A stretch of DNA of 64,000 nucleotides from Natrialba chahannaoensis JCM 10990 (GTDB lineage: Archaea > Halobacteriota > Halobacteria > Halobacteriales > Natrialbaceae): NCBI RefSeq assembly GCF_000337135.1, contig NZ_AOIN01000096.1, positions 16,213-80,212 of the forward strand. Direction: 5' to 3'. Of the stretch, positions 53,715-62,529 are shown piece after piece. The notes under the pieces are model-generated. The model did no database searches. It had not been told where the DNA came from and saw only the letters and a program-made list of their open reading frames with translations. A program made the translations under genes and the position numbers. How positions within the stretch are numbered: position 1 is the stretch's first letter; each line of letters starts with the position of its first letter.

Positions 53715-54470
53715 CTACGCGAACGGCACCGCGCTGAGAAACAGCACGGCATTGAACGCGCCGTGGACCAGCGCCGGGACGACGAGCGTTCCCGTCCGTT
53801 CGTAGACCACGCCGAAGATCGCCCCCATCACGGAGTAGTAAACGGTCATGTGGGCAACGACCGCAGCGGGAGCCTCGAGCAGGAGAATCGGATAGAAGTG
53901 AAAGAACGCGAAGACGCAACTCGCGAGGCCGATGGCCGCGACCGGTCCGAATACCGCACGAAGTCGCCCCTGAATCACACCCCGAAAGAGGAACTCCTCG
54001 ACGGGACCGACGACGAGCAATGAGAGCACCGCACCGAGGACCAACGCCGACACCGACGAGCCACCGTACCCCGAATATGCCGTGAAATCGGGCCACAACT
54101 CGAGAGCGGGCACCACTACATCGGTACTGGCAAACGAGAGCGCCACGGCGATCAGTCCGGCCACGAGACCGCCACCGGCCAGAGCCAATTCGTCTCGAGT
54201 CGGCCACCGAACCGGTACCGTCATTCCCGGTCGGTACCACAGGTAGCCGACGCCGACAACGAGAAACGACAACTGGATTGCAAGCAGATTTCGTGCAAGG
54301 GCCAGGCTCTCGTTGCCGAAGTCGCCCATCCGCACAGTGAGGACGCTGGCTGCGGTGTTGGCGAGCACTGCTGCAAGACTGAGCGCCGCGACGACGGCCA
54401 GTGCTCGAGTGCGCCCGGAGCGGTCAGTTGGAGTGTCGGTACCACCACGTTGTTGGGCTGTCTCAGCCAT
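53715..54470 (-). CDS. CPBP family intramembrane glutamic endopeptidase-like protein
   Basis: A 251-aa membrane protein with about seven helices. The CPBP (CAAX/ABI) motifs are complete: E158-E159-FLF-R163, FAFFH191 and H236-GAFN240. These residues form the Rce1-type glutamic protease site, although many prokaryotic members have unknown substrates. It is divergent from a winged-helix regulator gene with only 55 bases between starts, so the two may be controlled together. Confidence 0.85.
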   Translation of the reverse strand: MAETAQQRGGTDTPTDRSGRTRALAVVAALSLAAVLANTAASVLTVRMGDFGNESLALARNLLAIQLSFLVVGVGYLWYRPGMTVPVRWPTRDELALAGGGLVAGLIAVALSFASTDVVVPALELWPDFTAYSGYGGSSVSALVLGAVLSLLVVGPVEEFLFRGVIQGRLRAVFGPVAAIGLASCVFAFFHFYPILLLEAPAAVVAHMTVYYSVMGAIFGVVYERTGTLVVPALVHGAFNAVLFLSAVPFA

Positions 54471-54525
54471 ATTGAGTCGTTGGAACCTGACGCAATAGTT
54501 GTTATCTGTATGACATTTAAGTTGG

Positions 54526-55440
54526 GTGGTTGACAGGTTCGCAACAGCTATTCGGACAGGAGACGATACGCGAGTCGTGCCTCCGGAGTATTCCGTCCCC
54601 AACGATGCGTACGCAGCCCTCGGTGACGAGACGCGACTCGAGATTCTGTTCGAACTGGCCGACCACTACGACGAGGCGTGGTCGTCCGGGTGGCTCTCCT
54701 TTACTGCACTCTGTGAGCAGGTCGGCGTCGACGACACGAGCCGATTCAGCTACCACCTCGGGAAGCTACAGGATCAGTTCGTCGTCAAGGAGCGCGAACA
54801 GTACCGGCCGACGATCGCTGCGCTCGAGGTCGTAACTGCGATCCGCGGTGGTACGTACGACGACACGACGACTCGCGAGACGACTATTGACGCGTCTTGC
54901 CCTCACTGCGACCAGTCGCTGCTCGCCCGTCACCACGACCACATGCTGACGCTTTCCTGTTCAGATCATGGCGTTGCGATGGGCTATCCCGTCCCGCCGA
55001 TCGCTGCCGCCCACCACTCGCTCGAGACGGTGGTCAATCTCGTACTCCAGCGACACGCAGCCCACGTCGAGTCGCTTCGTCGCGGCGTCTGTCCGTACTG
55101 CTGGGGGCCAGCCACCCTCTCTCTGCCATACGAGGCGGTCCCCGAATTCATCCTTCAGTATGACACCGTCTACGCGACAGCAGCCTGTGAGGAGTGTTGG
55201 ATGTCCTACCCGCTGCCAGTTCCCGAACTGCTCGTTTCACATCCAGCTGTCCGCGCGTTGTATGCCGCTCACGACCTCGAGCCGCCAGCGACCCACCTCG
55301 GTTCGAATTCGCTGGTGAACCTGAGCGATGTCGATCTACTCGAGGACGGCGGGGCCAAAGTCACAATCTCGCTCGAGGAGGCAACGCTCGTCGTCGAGCT
55401 CCGCGACGATGGCACCCTCGAGCAGTGGCACGAATCCTGA
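54526..55440 (+). CDS. Winged-helix (ArsR-like) regulator with zinc-ribbon domains
   Basis: A 304-aa protein. Residues about 30-95 form a winged helix (YAALGDETRLEILFELAD, then FTALCEQVGVDDTSRFSYHLGKLQDQFVV). Two zinc-ribbon-like parts follow (CPHCDQSLL and a later CSDHG; CPYCWGP and CEECWMS). It has the build of haloarchaeal ArsR-type DNA-binding proteins. The GTG at 54526 is a possible start, but an ATTTAA element only about 12 bases upstream makes a later GTG (54577, VPPEYSVP) equally plausible. The likely target includes the divergent CPBP gene. Confidence 0.8.
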   Translation: MVDRFATAIRTGDDTRVVPPEYSVPNDAYAALGDETRLEILFELADHYDEAWSSGWLSFTALCEQVGVDDTSRFSYHLGKLQDQFVVKEREQYRPTIAALEVVTAIRGGTYDDTTTRETTIDASCPHCDQSLLARHHDHMLTLSCSDHGVAMGYPVPPIAAAHHSLETVVNLVLQRHAAHVESLRRGVCPYCWGPATLSLPYEAVPEFILQYDTVYATAACEECWMSYPLPVPELLVSHPAVRALYAAHDLEPPATHLGSNSLVNLSDVDLLEDGGAKVTISLEEATLVVELRDDGTLEQWHES

Positions 55441-55572
55441 ACGATGTCCGATCTGGATCCACGCCCTGGCAACGCTCGGGCTCCACGTGGGGACAGTCCC
55501 CCCTGATACCGAGCAGCGCGCGGGTAACCAGAAGGCTCGCCCAACCGACGGCTGAGAAGCCGTCACCACCGA

Positions 55573-56892
55573 TCACCTCGACAGGTCCTCGAGCACCGCC
55601 CGCGCCGCCTGCCGCCCGCTCTCCATCGCCCCCTGAATCGACGACCAGCGCGTGTAATCGCCGGCGAGATACACCGGCCCCTCGGGGTCGCGCACGTCCG
55701 GCAACCGCTCGTACACGCCTGGGGGCTGGGCAAACTGGGCGAATTCAATACGGTCGGTGTGTACCGGCTCGAGTTCACCGACGGCTCGCTCTGGGTACCA
55801 GGACTCGAGTGCCGCCTGCGTTCGATCCGCGAGTTCCTGGTCGCTCTCCTCGCGGTGACCGAGGTACGTCGCGCTCAGCAGCGTCTCGTCGGGCGGTGCG
55901 TACTCGGGCGCGACTTCGCTGTGGGGGGCGACGTGGACGGGGCCGTCGTCACTGACGTTCAACAGGAGTCGACGACCAGTGTCCAACGTGGTTCGACCAG
56001 AGAGCCGATAGTACTGAGTTGTAGACGCCCGGCCCTCGGTCGGGATTGTTGACACGCCAGTGAGTGACTGGGCTGCCGGCGGATCGGCCGCTACAACGAC
56101 GGCGTCGACGTCACGGTCGGTAGTCCCGCCGTCACTGTGGCTGTCGTCAAGCGAGACCGTGACGGCCCCGTCGCGCTGTCGGTGCTCGATCGCGTCCACC
56201 TCGCATCCGGTTTCGATCGTCGCACCGGCCGCTCTGGCGCGGTCTGTGAGTTGTGCCGGAATGGCACCCATCCCCGCAGCGGGAACCGCGGTCGAACCGG
56301 ATGCGAGCGCCGCGAACGTGTACTCGAAGACCCGACTCGACGTCGACAGCGAGCGATCGAGGGTAATGCCGCCGTAGAAAGGGGCTACGAACCGCTCGCG
56401 GAACCGATCCGAAAATCCGCGGTCGCGAAGGAACTGGTCAATCGTACTGTCGTCGTCTCGGTCGGCTGCGAACACCGCGTCGGGATCGCGTTCGCGGCCG
56501 CGGAGCTCTCGCCACAGCGAGAGCACACGGCGCTTGTCGCCGACCGTGATGTCGGGATTGAACAGCGTGCTGAGGGCCGCGCGCGGCTCTCGGAGCGGAT
56601 CCGACAGTGTCGACCGGTGACCAGGCCGAGCGATCGTCGCTCCCGGCGCGAACGCTCGCAGGTCGAGCGCCTCGAGATCGAGTTCACGCTGCACCGCAGG
56701 ATAGGCGGTAAACAGCACCTGAAAGCCACGGTCGAAGCGAAAGCCGTCGCGCTCGATCGTCTGGACCCGGCCACCGACCGTGTCGCGTCGTTCGAGCAGC
56801 GAAACGGTGACGCCACCACCCGCAAGATGGCGGGCAGCGACGAGTCCGGCAAGTCCGCCGCCGACGACGAGTACCCGAGGAGTCGACTGCAT
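55573..56892 (-). CDS. FAD-dependent amine/phytoene-type oxidoreductase
   Basis: A 439-aa flavoprotein with the dinucleotide motif VVGGGLAGLVAARHLA (8-23), then ERRDTVGGRV (about 34-43) and a second FAD contact near the C-terminus (VYLAGDYTRWSSIQGAMESGRQAA). This is the fold of protoporphyrinogen oxidase, monoamine oxidase and carotenoid desaturases. The substrate is not evident. The gene converges on the winged-helix regulator gene. Confidence 0.85.
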   Translation of the reverse strand: MQSTPRVLVVGGGLAGLVAARHLAGGGVTVSLLERRDTVGGRVQTIERDGFRFDRGFQVLFTAYPAVQRELDLEALDLRAFAPGATIARPGHRSTLSDPLREPRAALSTLFNPDITVGDKRRVLSLWRELRGRERDPDAVFAADRDDDSTIDQFLRDRGFSDRFRERFVAPFYGGITLDRSLSTSSRVFEYTFAALASGSTAVPAAGMGAIPAQLTDRARAAGATIETGCEVDAIEHRQRDGAVTVSLDDSHSDGGTTDRDVDAVVVAADPPAAQSLTGVSTIPTEGRASTTQYYRLSGRTTLDTGRRLLLNVSDDGPVHVAPHSEVAPEYAPPDETLLSATYLGHREESDQELADRTQAALESWYPERAVGELEPVHTDRIEFAQFAQPPGVYERLPDVRDPEGPVYLAGDYTRWSSIQGAMESGRQAARAVLEDLSR

Positions 56893-56962
56893 CTGTCTAC
56901 CTCATCATTGGACGGCCAGGGAATAAACGCTCGACCTAACGGGGGTCTCGAGTAGCGCGTCT

Positions 56963-57022
56963 ACAGGTCTTCTCACAGATACGTGAACGTCCACAGGTCC
57001 CCTCACAGATCCGTGAAAATTC
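56963..57022. repeat. Two 30-bp direct repeats at the 3' end of a small gene
   Basis: ACAGGTCTTCTCACAGATACG at 56963 and ACAGGTCCCCTCACAGATCC at 56993 begin two consecutive 30-base copies with about 80 percent agreement by eye. The second copy contains the stop and last codons of the 44-aa ORF. The first copy is therefore a partial tandem duplication of that gene end. Confidence 0.6.
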
Positions 57023-57137
57023 GAAGGAGAATCCCAAGAACGAGCGCGATTGGTCCCAGTGTGACGCCGATCGGCGGCACTGGCGCAACGAGGAGTACGA
57101 TGCCGGCGAGGATCAGTATCGTCGACAGTCTGACCAT
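57003..57137 (-). CDS. Small two-helix membrane protein (44 aa)
   Basis: ATG at 57137 to TGA at 57003 gives MVRLSTILILAGIVLLVAPV, a PP turn (PPIGVTLG) and a second hydrophobic stretch (PIALVLGILLRIF). This two-helix hairpin is a recurring small membrane-protein type in haloarchaea. Function unknown. It is divergent from the thioesterase gene. Confidence 0.6.
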   Translation of the reverse strand: MVRLSTILILAGIVLLVAPVPPIGVTLGPIALVLGILLRIFTDL

Positions 57138-57248
57138 ATGAATTCCTCATCGTCCGGACGGGTAGCACTACGGCCGGCATTCCCAGCCACTGCCGTCCCG
57201 TCTGCCGGAGCCAGTACGCCTTTGGCGCTCCCGAGTGCGCAGTCTGGT

Positions 57249-57830
57249 ATGAGTGACCAATCCACACCGAACGAAAGTGACCAATCCACACCGAACGGGA
57301 CCTTCCAACCCGTCTTCGAAAACCGCGTTCGCTTCGCCGAAACCGACCTCCAGGGCATCGTCTTCTACGGCGAGTACTTCACCTTCCAGGACGAGGCCAT
57401 CTCTGCGTACCTCCGGGACCTCGAGTACGGCTACGAAGAGATGGTCGACGACGGCTGGCAGATCCACGTCGTCAACGCAGAACTCAATTATCGTGACGGC
57501 GCGCAGTTCGGCGACCGACTGGTGAACGAGGCCCGCGTCGTCGAACTGGGCAACTCGAGTGTCACCTTCGAGTACCGCGTACGACGGGTAGGGCGAGACG
57601 AGGGCAGGCGTGAGCATGCGGCACTCGAGTCGGGCGACGCTGTGAGTGGTGACGCAGTGGCAAGAGGTGATACTGCGGAGGATGCAGGCGACGAGGCGGA
57701 CGGAGTGGACGAGCCAATTCTCGCAGAGGGAATGGTCACGCACGTCGGCGTCGATCTCGAAACGGAGGAGCCGATCCGGATCCCGGATGCGTTCCGGGAC
57801 GCCGTCGCTGCGTTTCAGGATGGAATTTGA
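57249..57830 (+). CDS. Acyl-CoA thioesterase (4HBT hotdog fold)
   Basis: A 193-aa protein with the 4-hydroxybenzoyl-CoA thioesterase active-site region R-F-A-E-T-D33-L-Q-G-I-V-F-Y-G-E-Y-F, where the aspartate is catalytic. It should hydrolyse short or aromatic acyl-CoA in the cytosol. The N-terminus has a perfect peptide repeat (SDQSTPN twice), encoded by a 24-base DNA duplication. An acidic low-complexity insert (about 115-155) lengthens the usual 130-140 aa fold. I chose the ATG giving MSDQSTPNES; upstream in-frame sequence is not conserved-looking. Confidence 0.83.
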   Translation: MSDQSTPNESDQSTPNGTFQPVFENRVRFAETDLQGIVFYGEYFTFQDEAISAYLRDLEYGYEEMVDDGWQIHVVNAELNYRDGAQFGDRLVNEARVVELGNSSVTFEYRVRRVGRDEGRREHAALESGDAVSGDAVARGDTAEDAGDEADGVDEPILAEGMVTHVGVDLETEEPIRIPDAFRDAVAAFQDGI

Positions 57831-57948
57831 GGACAGCGGCGTTCGACTCCCGGGTCGAGTGCTGAGTGTGCTCATACTCATACTACCGGATAGGAGTCAG
57901 TACGAAATACGAAGCCGGTCGCGTGCGTGCGGCCGTTCCGGCGTGGAG

Positions 57949-57968
57949 CGGTCGCAAATTCGCGACCG
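57949..57968. terminator. Hairpin between convergent genes
   Basis: CGGTCGC (57949-57955) and its reverse complement GCGACCG (57962-57968) surround a 6-base AT-rich loop. It lies between the stops of the thioesterase and MBL genes and could protect or define both 3' ends. Archaeal termination does not need hairpins, so the role is uncertain. Confidence 0.35.
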
Positions 57969-57992
57969 GTTACATAGTTCTGTCCGGCAGTA

Positions 57993-59015
57993 TCAGTCGT
58001 CGGCCGTCACCACGTGATCGATCTCGACATCGTCTGCATCGTCGATGAGTCGATACTCGCCGTCGTCGAACTCGACGACGCCTTCGTGGCGCAGGTGATC
58101 CAGATGGGCGTAGGCCTCGCCAGGCCCGTGGACGATGTGGATCCCTTCGAGGTCACCGAACAGGTGGGCGCTGACGGTCCAGGCGTCCGCCGGGCCGTGC
58201 TCGGCGAGCACGTCGAGGACGTTCTCGGTTCGCTCACGGTGGTGCTCGGCGATAGTCAGCGCGCGATCGGTTGGCTCCTCGATCGGATCACGGTGACCGG
58301 GCCAGACGCGGTCGTAGTCGCGGTCGGCGAGTCGGCGAAGCGCCGTGAGGTACTGCTGGAGTGGCCGTTCGACGCGAACGTCCGCACCGCCCACGTTCGG
58401 GGTGTACACCGGCAGGATGGCGTCGCCGACGAACGCCTCGGCACCGTCGTCGACGGCGTCCGCATGGGCTGTCTCGGGCCCATCCCGGATTTCGTAGCAA
58501 CAGAGGCCTGCTGCGTGGCCCGGCGTGTGGATCACCTCGAGTGTTCGGCCGCCGACCTCGAGTACGTCGCCGTCTTCGATCGTCGTCACGTCTGCAGGTT
58601 CGCCCTCGATTTCGGACGAGGCGTCGAGGAAGGTGAGCAGTTCGTCCTGCGACGCTGCGGGGACGCCCCACTCGTCGAGGTACGCACGTCGGCGCTCGTC
58701 GAGGTCCGCGAGCGCGTCGGGCTCCTGTTCGACCATCGGGGCGTCGGCCTCGTGGACGTAGACCGTCGCGCCGCTTTCGGCCTGAATTTCGCCGGCGAGT
58801 CCGGCGTGGTCGACGTGGAAGTGCGTGAGCACGATGTCGTCGACGTCACTGAAGTCGTAGCCGCGTTCGGCGAGGCCGTCCGCGAAGTCTGCGCGGATGT
58901 CGGGGGTCGCGATCCCGGTGTCGACGAGCGCGAGCGCGTCGCTGTCGGGGTCTGCGAGCACGTAGGCGTTGTTGTGTCCTTCGAACTCGTCGTTACCCAG
59001 CGAAATGCGATCCAT
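57993..59015 (-). CDS. MBL-fold metallo-hydrolase with a C-terminal winged-helix-like domain
   Basis: A 340-aa enzyme with the metal motif T-H65-F-H67-V-D69-H70-A-G, followed by H in HTPGHA (about 165), D in FVGDAILP (about 200) and H in WPGHRDP (about 248). These form a complete binuclear zinc site of the glyoxalase II/lactamase-B-like group. The last 70 residues (TVSAHLFGD, HLDHLRHEGVVEF) resemble the LACTB2-type winged helix. Substrate unknown; thioester or nucleic-acid hydrolysis are both known for relatives. Confidence 0.87.
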   Translation of the reverse strand: MDRISLGNDEFEGHNNAYVLADPDSDALALVDTGIATPDIRADFADGLAERGYDFSDVDDIVLTHFHVDHAGLAGEIQAESGATVYVHEADAPMVEQEPDALADLDERRRAYLDEWGVPAASQDELLTFLDASSEIEGEPADVTTIEDGDVLEVGGRTLEVIHTPGHAAGLCCYEIRDGPETAHADAVDDGAEAFVGDAILPVYTPNVGGADVRVERPLQQYLTALRRLADRDYDRVWPGHRDPIEEPTDRALTIAEHHRERTENVLDVLAEHGPADAWTVSAHLFGDLEGIHIVHGPGEAYAHLDHLRHEGVVEFDDGEYRLIDDADDVEIDHVVTADD

Positions 59016-59152
59016 ATCGGGACACCACTCACCGACCAGCTATAATGTGTCGGTCGCGGACTGTGGTTTGGCTCGCCCCCAGCCGGAACCGCCCACCAGG
59101 TTTCGACTGCTCCACCAGAACCTATACGAAACTACTGTCTAACGTACACAGT

Positions 59153-59860
59153 ATGCCGGACATCCTGACCGACGTCACTGCCAAGTATCTCACATCGATG
59201 GAGCCGTCCGCTGACACGCTCGTCGAGGAGATGGAATCCCACGCCGCCGCCGACAATATACCCATCGCCAGCCGCTCGGTCGCGGGCTTGCAGGCGATTC
59301 TCGCTCGCGGAACTGACGCCGACCGCGCACTCGAGTTCGGCACTGCGATCGGTTATTCAACGCTCCACGTCGCACGCACCGGCACCGATGTCGTTACCAC
59401 CGAAATCGACAGCGACCGAATTGACGCTGCCGTCGACTATCTCGAACGCGACGGCATCGATGTTACAGTGACCGACGATCCAACAACCATTGACACCGAG
59501 CCAACCGGCGACGGAGCCGTCTTTATCGTCGAAGGGGCTGCTCTGGAGACGCTTCCCCAAATCGACGGGTCGTTCGACCTTGTCTTCCTCGACGCCATCA
59601 AGTCGGAGTACGACGAGTATCTGTCCGGCTCGCTGCCACTCCTGCGAACGGGTGGGCTCGTCGTTGCTGATAACCTCCTGCGCGGCGGTCGGGTCGCGGC
59701 CGCAGAAACAGAGACAACTCCCGCCCCATCCGACTCGGAGTACGGCTCGTCGGTCACCGCGATTCAGGCGTTCAACGAGACGTTCGTCGATCACGACGAT
59801 CTCGCGGCCATCATTAGCCCACAGGGCGATGGCACCGGCATCGCCGTCAAAACGTCGTAA
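59153..59860 (+). CDS. SAM-dependent O-methyltransferase (COMT-like)
   Basis: A 235-aa class I methyltransferase of the caffeoyl-CoA/catechol O-methyltransferase family. It has an N-terminal helical lid, then the SAM-binding motif (RALEFGTAIGYSTLHVA), an acidic ribose contact (VVTTEIDSDRID) and the metal/substrate region (FDLVFLDAIKSEYDEYL, VVADNLLRGGRV). The acceptor is unknown. I chose the ATG giving MPDILTDVTAKY. The gene is divergent from the MBL gene. Confidence 0.87.
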   Translation: MPDILTDVTAKYLTSMEPSADTLVEEMESHAAADNIPIASRSVAGLQAILARGTDADRALEFGTAIGYSTLHVARTGTDVVTTEIDSDRIDAAVDYLERDGIDVTVTDDPTTIDTEPTGDGAVFIVEGAALETLPQIDGSFDLVFLDAIKSEYDEYLSGSLPLLRTGGLVVADNLLRGGRVAAAETETTPAPSDSEYGSSVTAIQAFNETFVDHDDLAAIISPQGDGTGIAVKTS

Positions 59861-59964
59861 CGGGATTCATCGTTGTCGTCGCCGACGGTTGTGGTTGTGT
59901 CGCGGACACGGTCGCGCACACACTCTCATCACTCGCGCCCTCCTCGACCCCGACCGTCACTCCG

Positions 59965-61458
59965 TCACTCGAGTTCAGCTCGCAGCAACTGGTTCACGTC
60001 ACCCGGATCTGCACTGCCGCCGGTCTTTTGCATCACCTGGCCGACGAGGAAGTTGATCGCGCCGTCGTCACCCGACTCGTAGTCCGCCACCGCGTCGGAA
60101 TTTTCGTCGATTGCCTCGACGACCGCCTGTTGGACTTTGTCCTCGTCTGTTTTGCCGAGTCCTTCCTCGGCGACGACCTCGTCCGGCGTGCGCCCGTCGT
60201 CCAGCATCGAGCGCAGCACGGTCTCGCGGGCGTTCTTCGCCGTAATCTCGTCCGTCGCGACGAGTTCGACGAGTCGGGTGACCTCGTCGAGACGGCTTTC
60301 AATCTCAGTAATCTCCATGTCGCGGTAGTTGAGTTCGCCGAGCAAGTTGTCCGCAACCCACGTCGCGGCCAGATCCGGGTCGAACTCGCTCGCAACGTCC
60401 TCGTAGAAGTCAGCCACCTGCTTCGTCGAGGTGAGCTTCGAGGCAGCCTCCTCACTCAGACTGTATTCGTCCTGGAAGCGCTCACGACGGGCCGACGGAA
60501 GCTCCGGAATCGAAATCTCGCCCTTCCAATGAGAGACCCGCAGCGGCGGCAGATCTGCCTCCTCGAAATACCGGTAGTCCTTCTCTTCTTCCTTCGAACG
60601 CATCGAGACCGTAATTCCACGGGACTCGTCCCAGTGGCGTGTCTCCTGCTCGACCGCGCGGCCGCGCTGGATGGCGTTCTTCTGTCGCGTCTCCTCATAG
60701 GCAAGCGCCTTCTCCGCACCCTTGTGACTCGAGATGTTCTTGACCTCCGTGCGGTTCGCGGCCGCCAGTGCCTCTTCACCGATCTCGGTCACGTCGTCGC
60801 TCTCGATTTCGTCCTCTGGAATGATCGAGAGGTTCGCGTCGATCCGGAGGCTGCCGTCGCGTTCTGCGTCGAAGACACCGAGGTACTCGAGTACCTCCTC
60901 GAGTTCGGCCAAAAAGGCGCGGACCTCGCCGGGGCTGCGGAAGTCGGGGGCGGTGACGACTTCCATGAGAGGTGTGCCGGCGCGGTTGTAGTTGACGAGC
61001 GTGTAGTCGGCGGAGTCGATGCCGCCACCGCCGCCGACGTGCTGGAGGCTGCCGGGGTCCTCTTCTAAGTGTGCCCGTTCGATGGTCACGGTTCGGCGCT
61101 CGCCCTCGACGGAGATTTCGAGGTCGCCGTCGGCGCAGATCGGTTCGTCGTACTGCGTGATCTGGAAGTTCTTGGGCAGGTCGGGGTAGTAGTAGTTCTT
61201 CCGGTGGAAGCGGGTCTCTTCGGGGATATCAGCGTCGATGGCCTTGCCGATTTTGACGGCGGCTTCGACGGCACCCTCGTTCAGCACCGGCAGCGCGCCG
61301 GGGAGGCCGAGACAGACGGGGCAGACGTTCTCGTTCGGTTCGTCGGTCTGGTCCGTCGAGCAGCCACAGAAGATCTTCGTGTCGGTTTCCAACTGGACGT
61401 GGACCTCGAGCCCGATGACGGTTACGAGGTCGCCCTGCTGGACGGTCTGGGCAGTCAT
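59965..61458 (-). CDS. gatB: Aspartyl/glutamyl-tRNA amidotransferase subunit B
   Basis: A 497-aa subunit of GatCAB, which amidates Asp-tRNA(Asn) or Glu-tRNA(Gln). It carries the GatB opening VIGLEVHVQLETDTKIFC, the zinc cysteines (CGC, then CPVC), KNYYYPDLPKNFQITQYD and the C-terminal YqeY-like tail that holds the tRNA (GEEALA to the end). Length is normal. gatA and gatC are not adjacent. I chose the ATG giving MTAQTVQQGD, 60 bases inside the longest open frame. Confidence 0.95.
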   Translation of the reverse strand: MTAQTVQQGDLVTVIGLEVHVQLETDTKIFCGCSTDQTDEPNENVCPVCLGLPGALPVLNEGAVEAAVKIGKAIDADIPEETRFHRKNYYYPDLPKNFQITQYDEPICADGDLEISVEGERRTVTIERAHLEEDPGSLQHVGGGGGIDSADYTLVNYNRAGTPLMEVVTAPDFRSPGEVRAFLAELEEVLEYLGVFDAERDGSLRIDANLSIIPEDEIESDDVTEIGEEALAAANRTEVKNISSHKGAEKALAYEETRQKNAIQRGRAVEQETRHWDESRGITVSMRSKEEEKDYRYFEEADLPPLRVSHWKGEISIPELPSARRERFQDEYSLSEEAASKLTSTKQVADFYEDVASEFDPDLAATWVADNLLGELNYRDMEITEIESRLDEVTRLVELVATDEITAKNARETVLRSMLDDGRTPDEVVAEEGLGKTDEDKVQQAVVEAIDENSDAVADYESGDDGAINFLVGQVMQKTGGSADPGDVNQLLRAELE

Positions 61459-61595
61459 TGAGCCACGATTCGGCCCGGTGGGGGTAAAGCGTAACGGGAT
61501 AGCGCTCCCGCCACTCATGCATTCAATCGGTACCGATCCCTGGTTATCAACACTAACCGTGAGAACCCGGCTGTTGCCCGGCTAATCCTCCCACG

Positions 61596-62290
61596 CCACC
61601 GTCTAGTTAGTGTGGTTTGAGAAGTGAGCAGGTCGTAGAGTCGGTTTACTCATGCAGCTCGCAGACCTGTTCAGTGGGTGTTCTGCGGCGGAATTTGATG
61701 AAGCTTGGGAACGCGAGCGGACGGCGACACTCGTCAGGGTGTTCACCGCCCGTCTCCACGCAACTGGTTGTTCGCTCCGAAGGACACAAGCGGTTCTTCG
61801 CTTGACCGGCGTTGAACGCTCTCATCAAGCGGTCTGTCAGTGGAGTACATTGGCTGGCTGACAGCGTTCCAGACCCGCCGATATCGAAGCCATCGCGGGT
61901 CGCGGTTGATGAGACCGATGTCAAGATTAACGGCGACTGGTCTTGGGTGTATGCTGCAATAGGCCTTGACTCACGGATGATTCTTGATGTTGAGGTCTTC
62001 GAACGACGAGGCACGGATCCTGCTGCTTTCCTGCATCGATTAACCGAGAAACACGATCTCTCCGAGGCAGCGTTTCTGGTCGATGGCTACGATATCTGAC
62101 TTCCCTCTCCCGATTAGGGTTGAGCAGTCAACTCGATTATGCTGAGAGAAACCTAATCGAAAAACTGGCATTCCAATGGCGATAGCTGTTTTGGCCGAGC
62201 GCTCAAACAGTTCGCGGCGTTCACCGACTAACTTCCCGGGATAGATATATTGTACCAGATTCAGTAAAAGAAGGACTCTAACCCGAATTC
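61596..62290 (+). pseudogene. Decayed IS6-like transposase/element, copy 1
   Basis: Starts with the end-like sequence CACCGTCTAG (61597-61606), then a transposase reading MQLADLFSGCSAAEFDEAWE from 61652. One extra base at about 61844 shifts the frame; the chain continues as VHWLADSVPDPP, VAVDETDVKINGDWSWVYAA and FLHRLTEKHDLSEAAFLVDG. A second shift near 62090 leads to YLTSLSRLGLSSQLDYAERN and LIEKL, then a stop. The D, D and E of the catalytic triad are still recognisable but lie in three frames, so the protein is dead. The sequence after 62185 is further degraded and the right end is not visible. Confidence 0.78.
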
Positions 62291-62529
62291 TGCCCACCGT
62301 ATCTACCGACTGTTACATCGCTCCGATACTTTACCCATGGCTCGTTCGACCGCGCTGGAGGTTTACGAGACTTGCTGTTGGTCAAGCGCACGTTCTACGC
62401 ATGTCATTGTTGTTTGTGCCCATTTTCTCAGATACGCCACATTTAGTTATCTTTCAATACTAAGGTCAACCCCCCAAAGAATAAAATGAATGATTAGTAG
62501 GGCATAAATGGATAGAAAATAACCCTCAT
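62186..62529. other. Intergenic stretch before the poly-gamma-glutamate hydrolase-like gene
   Basis: 344 bases with degraded transposon sequence in the first 100 and then AT-rich DNA. No gene is seen. The final 70 bases (AAAATGAATGATTAG and ATAAATGGATAG) are AT-rich enough for a promoter. Confidence 0.4.
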
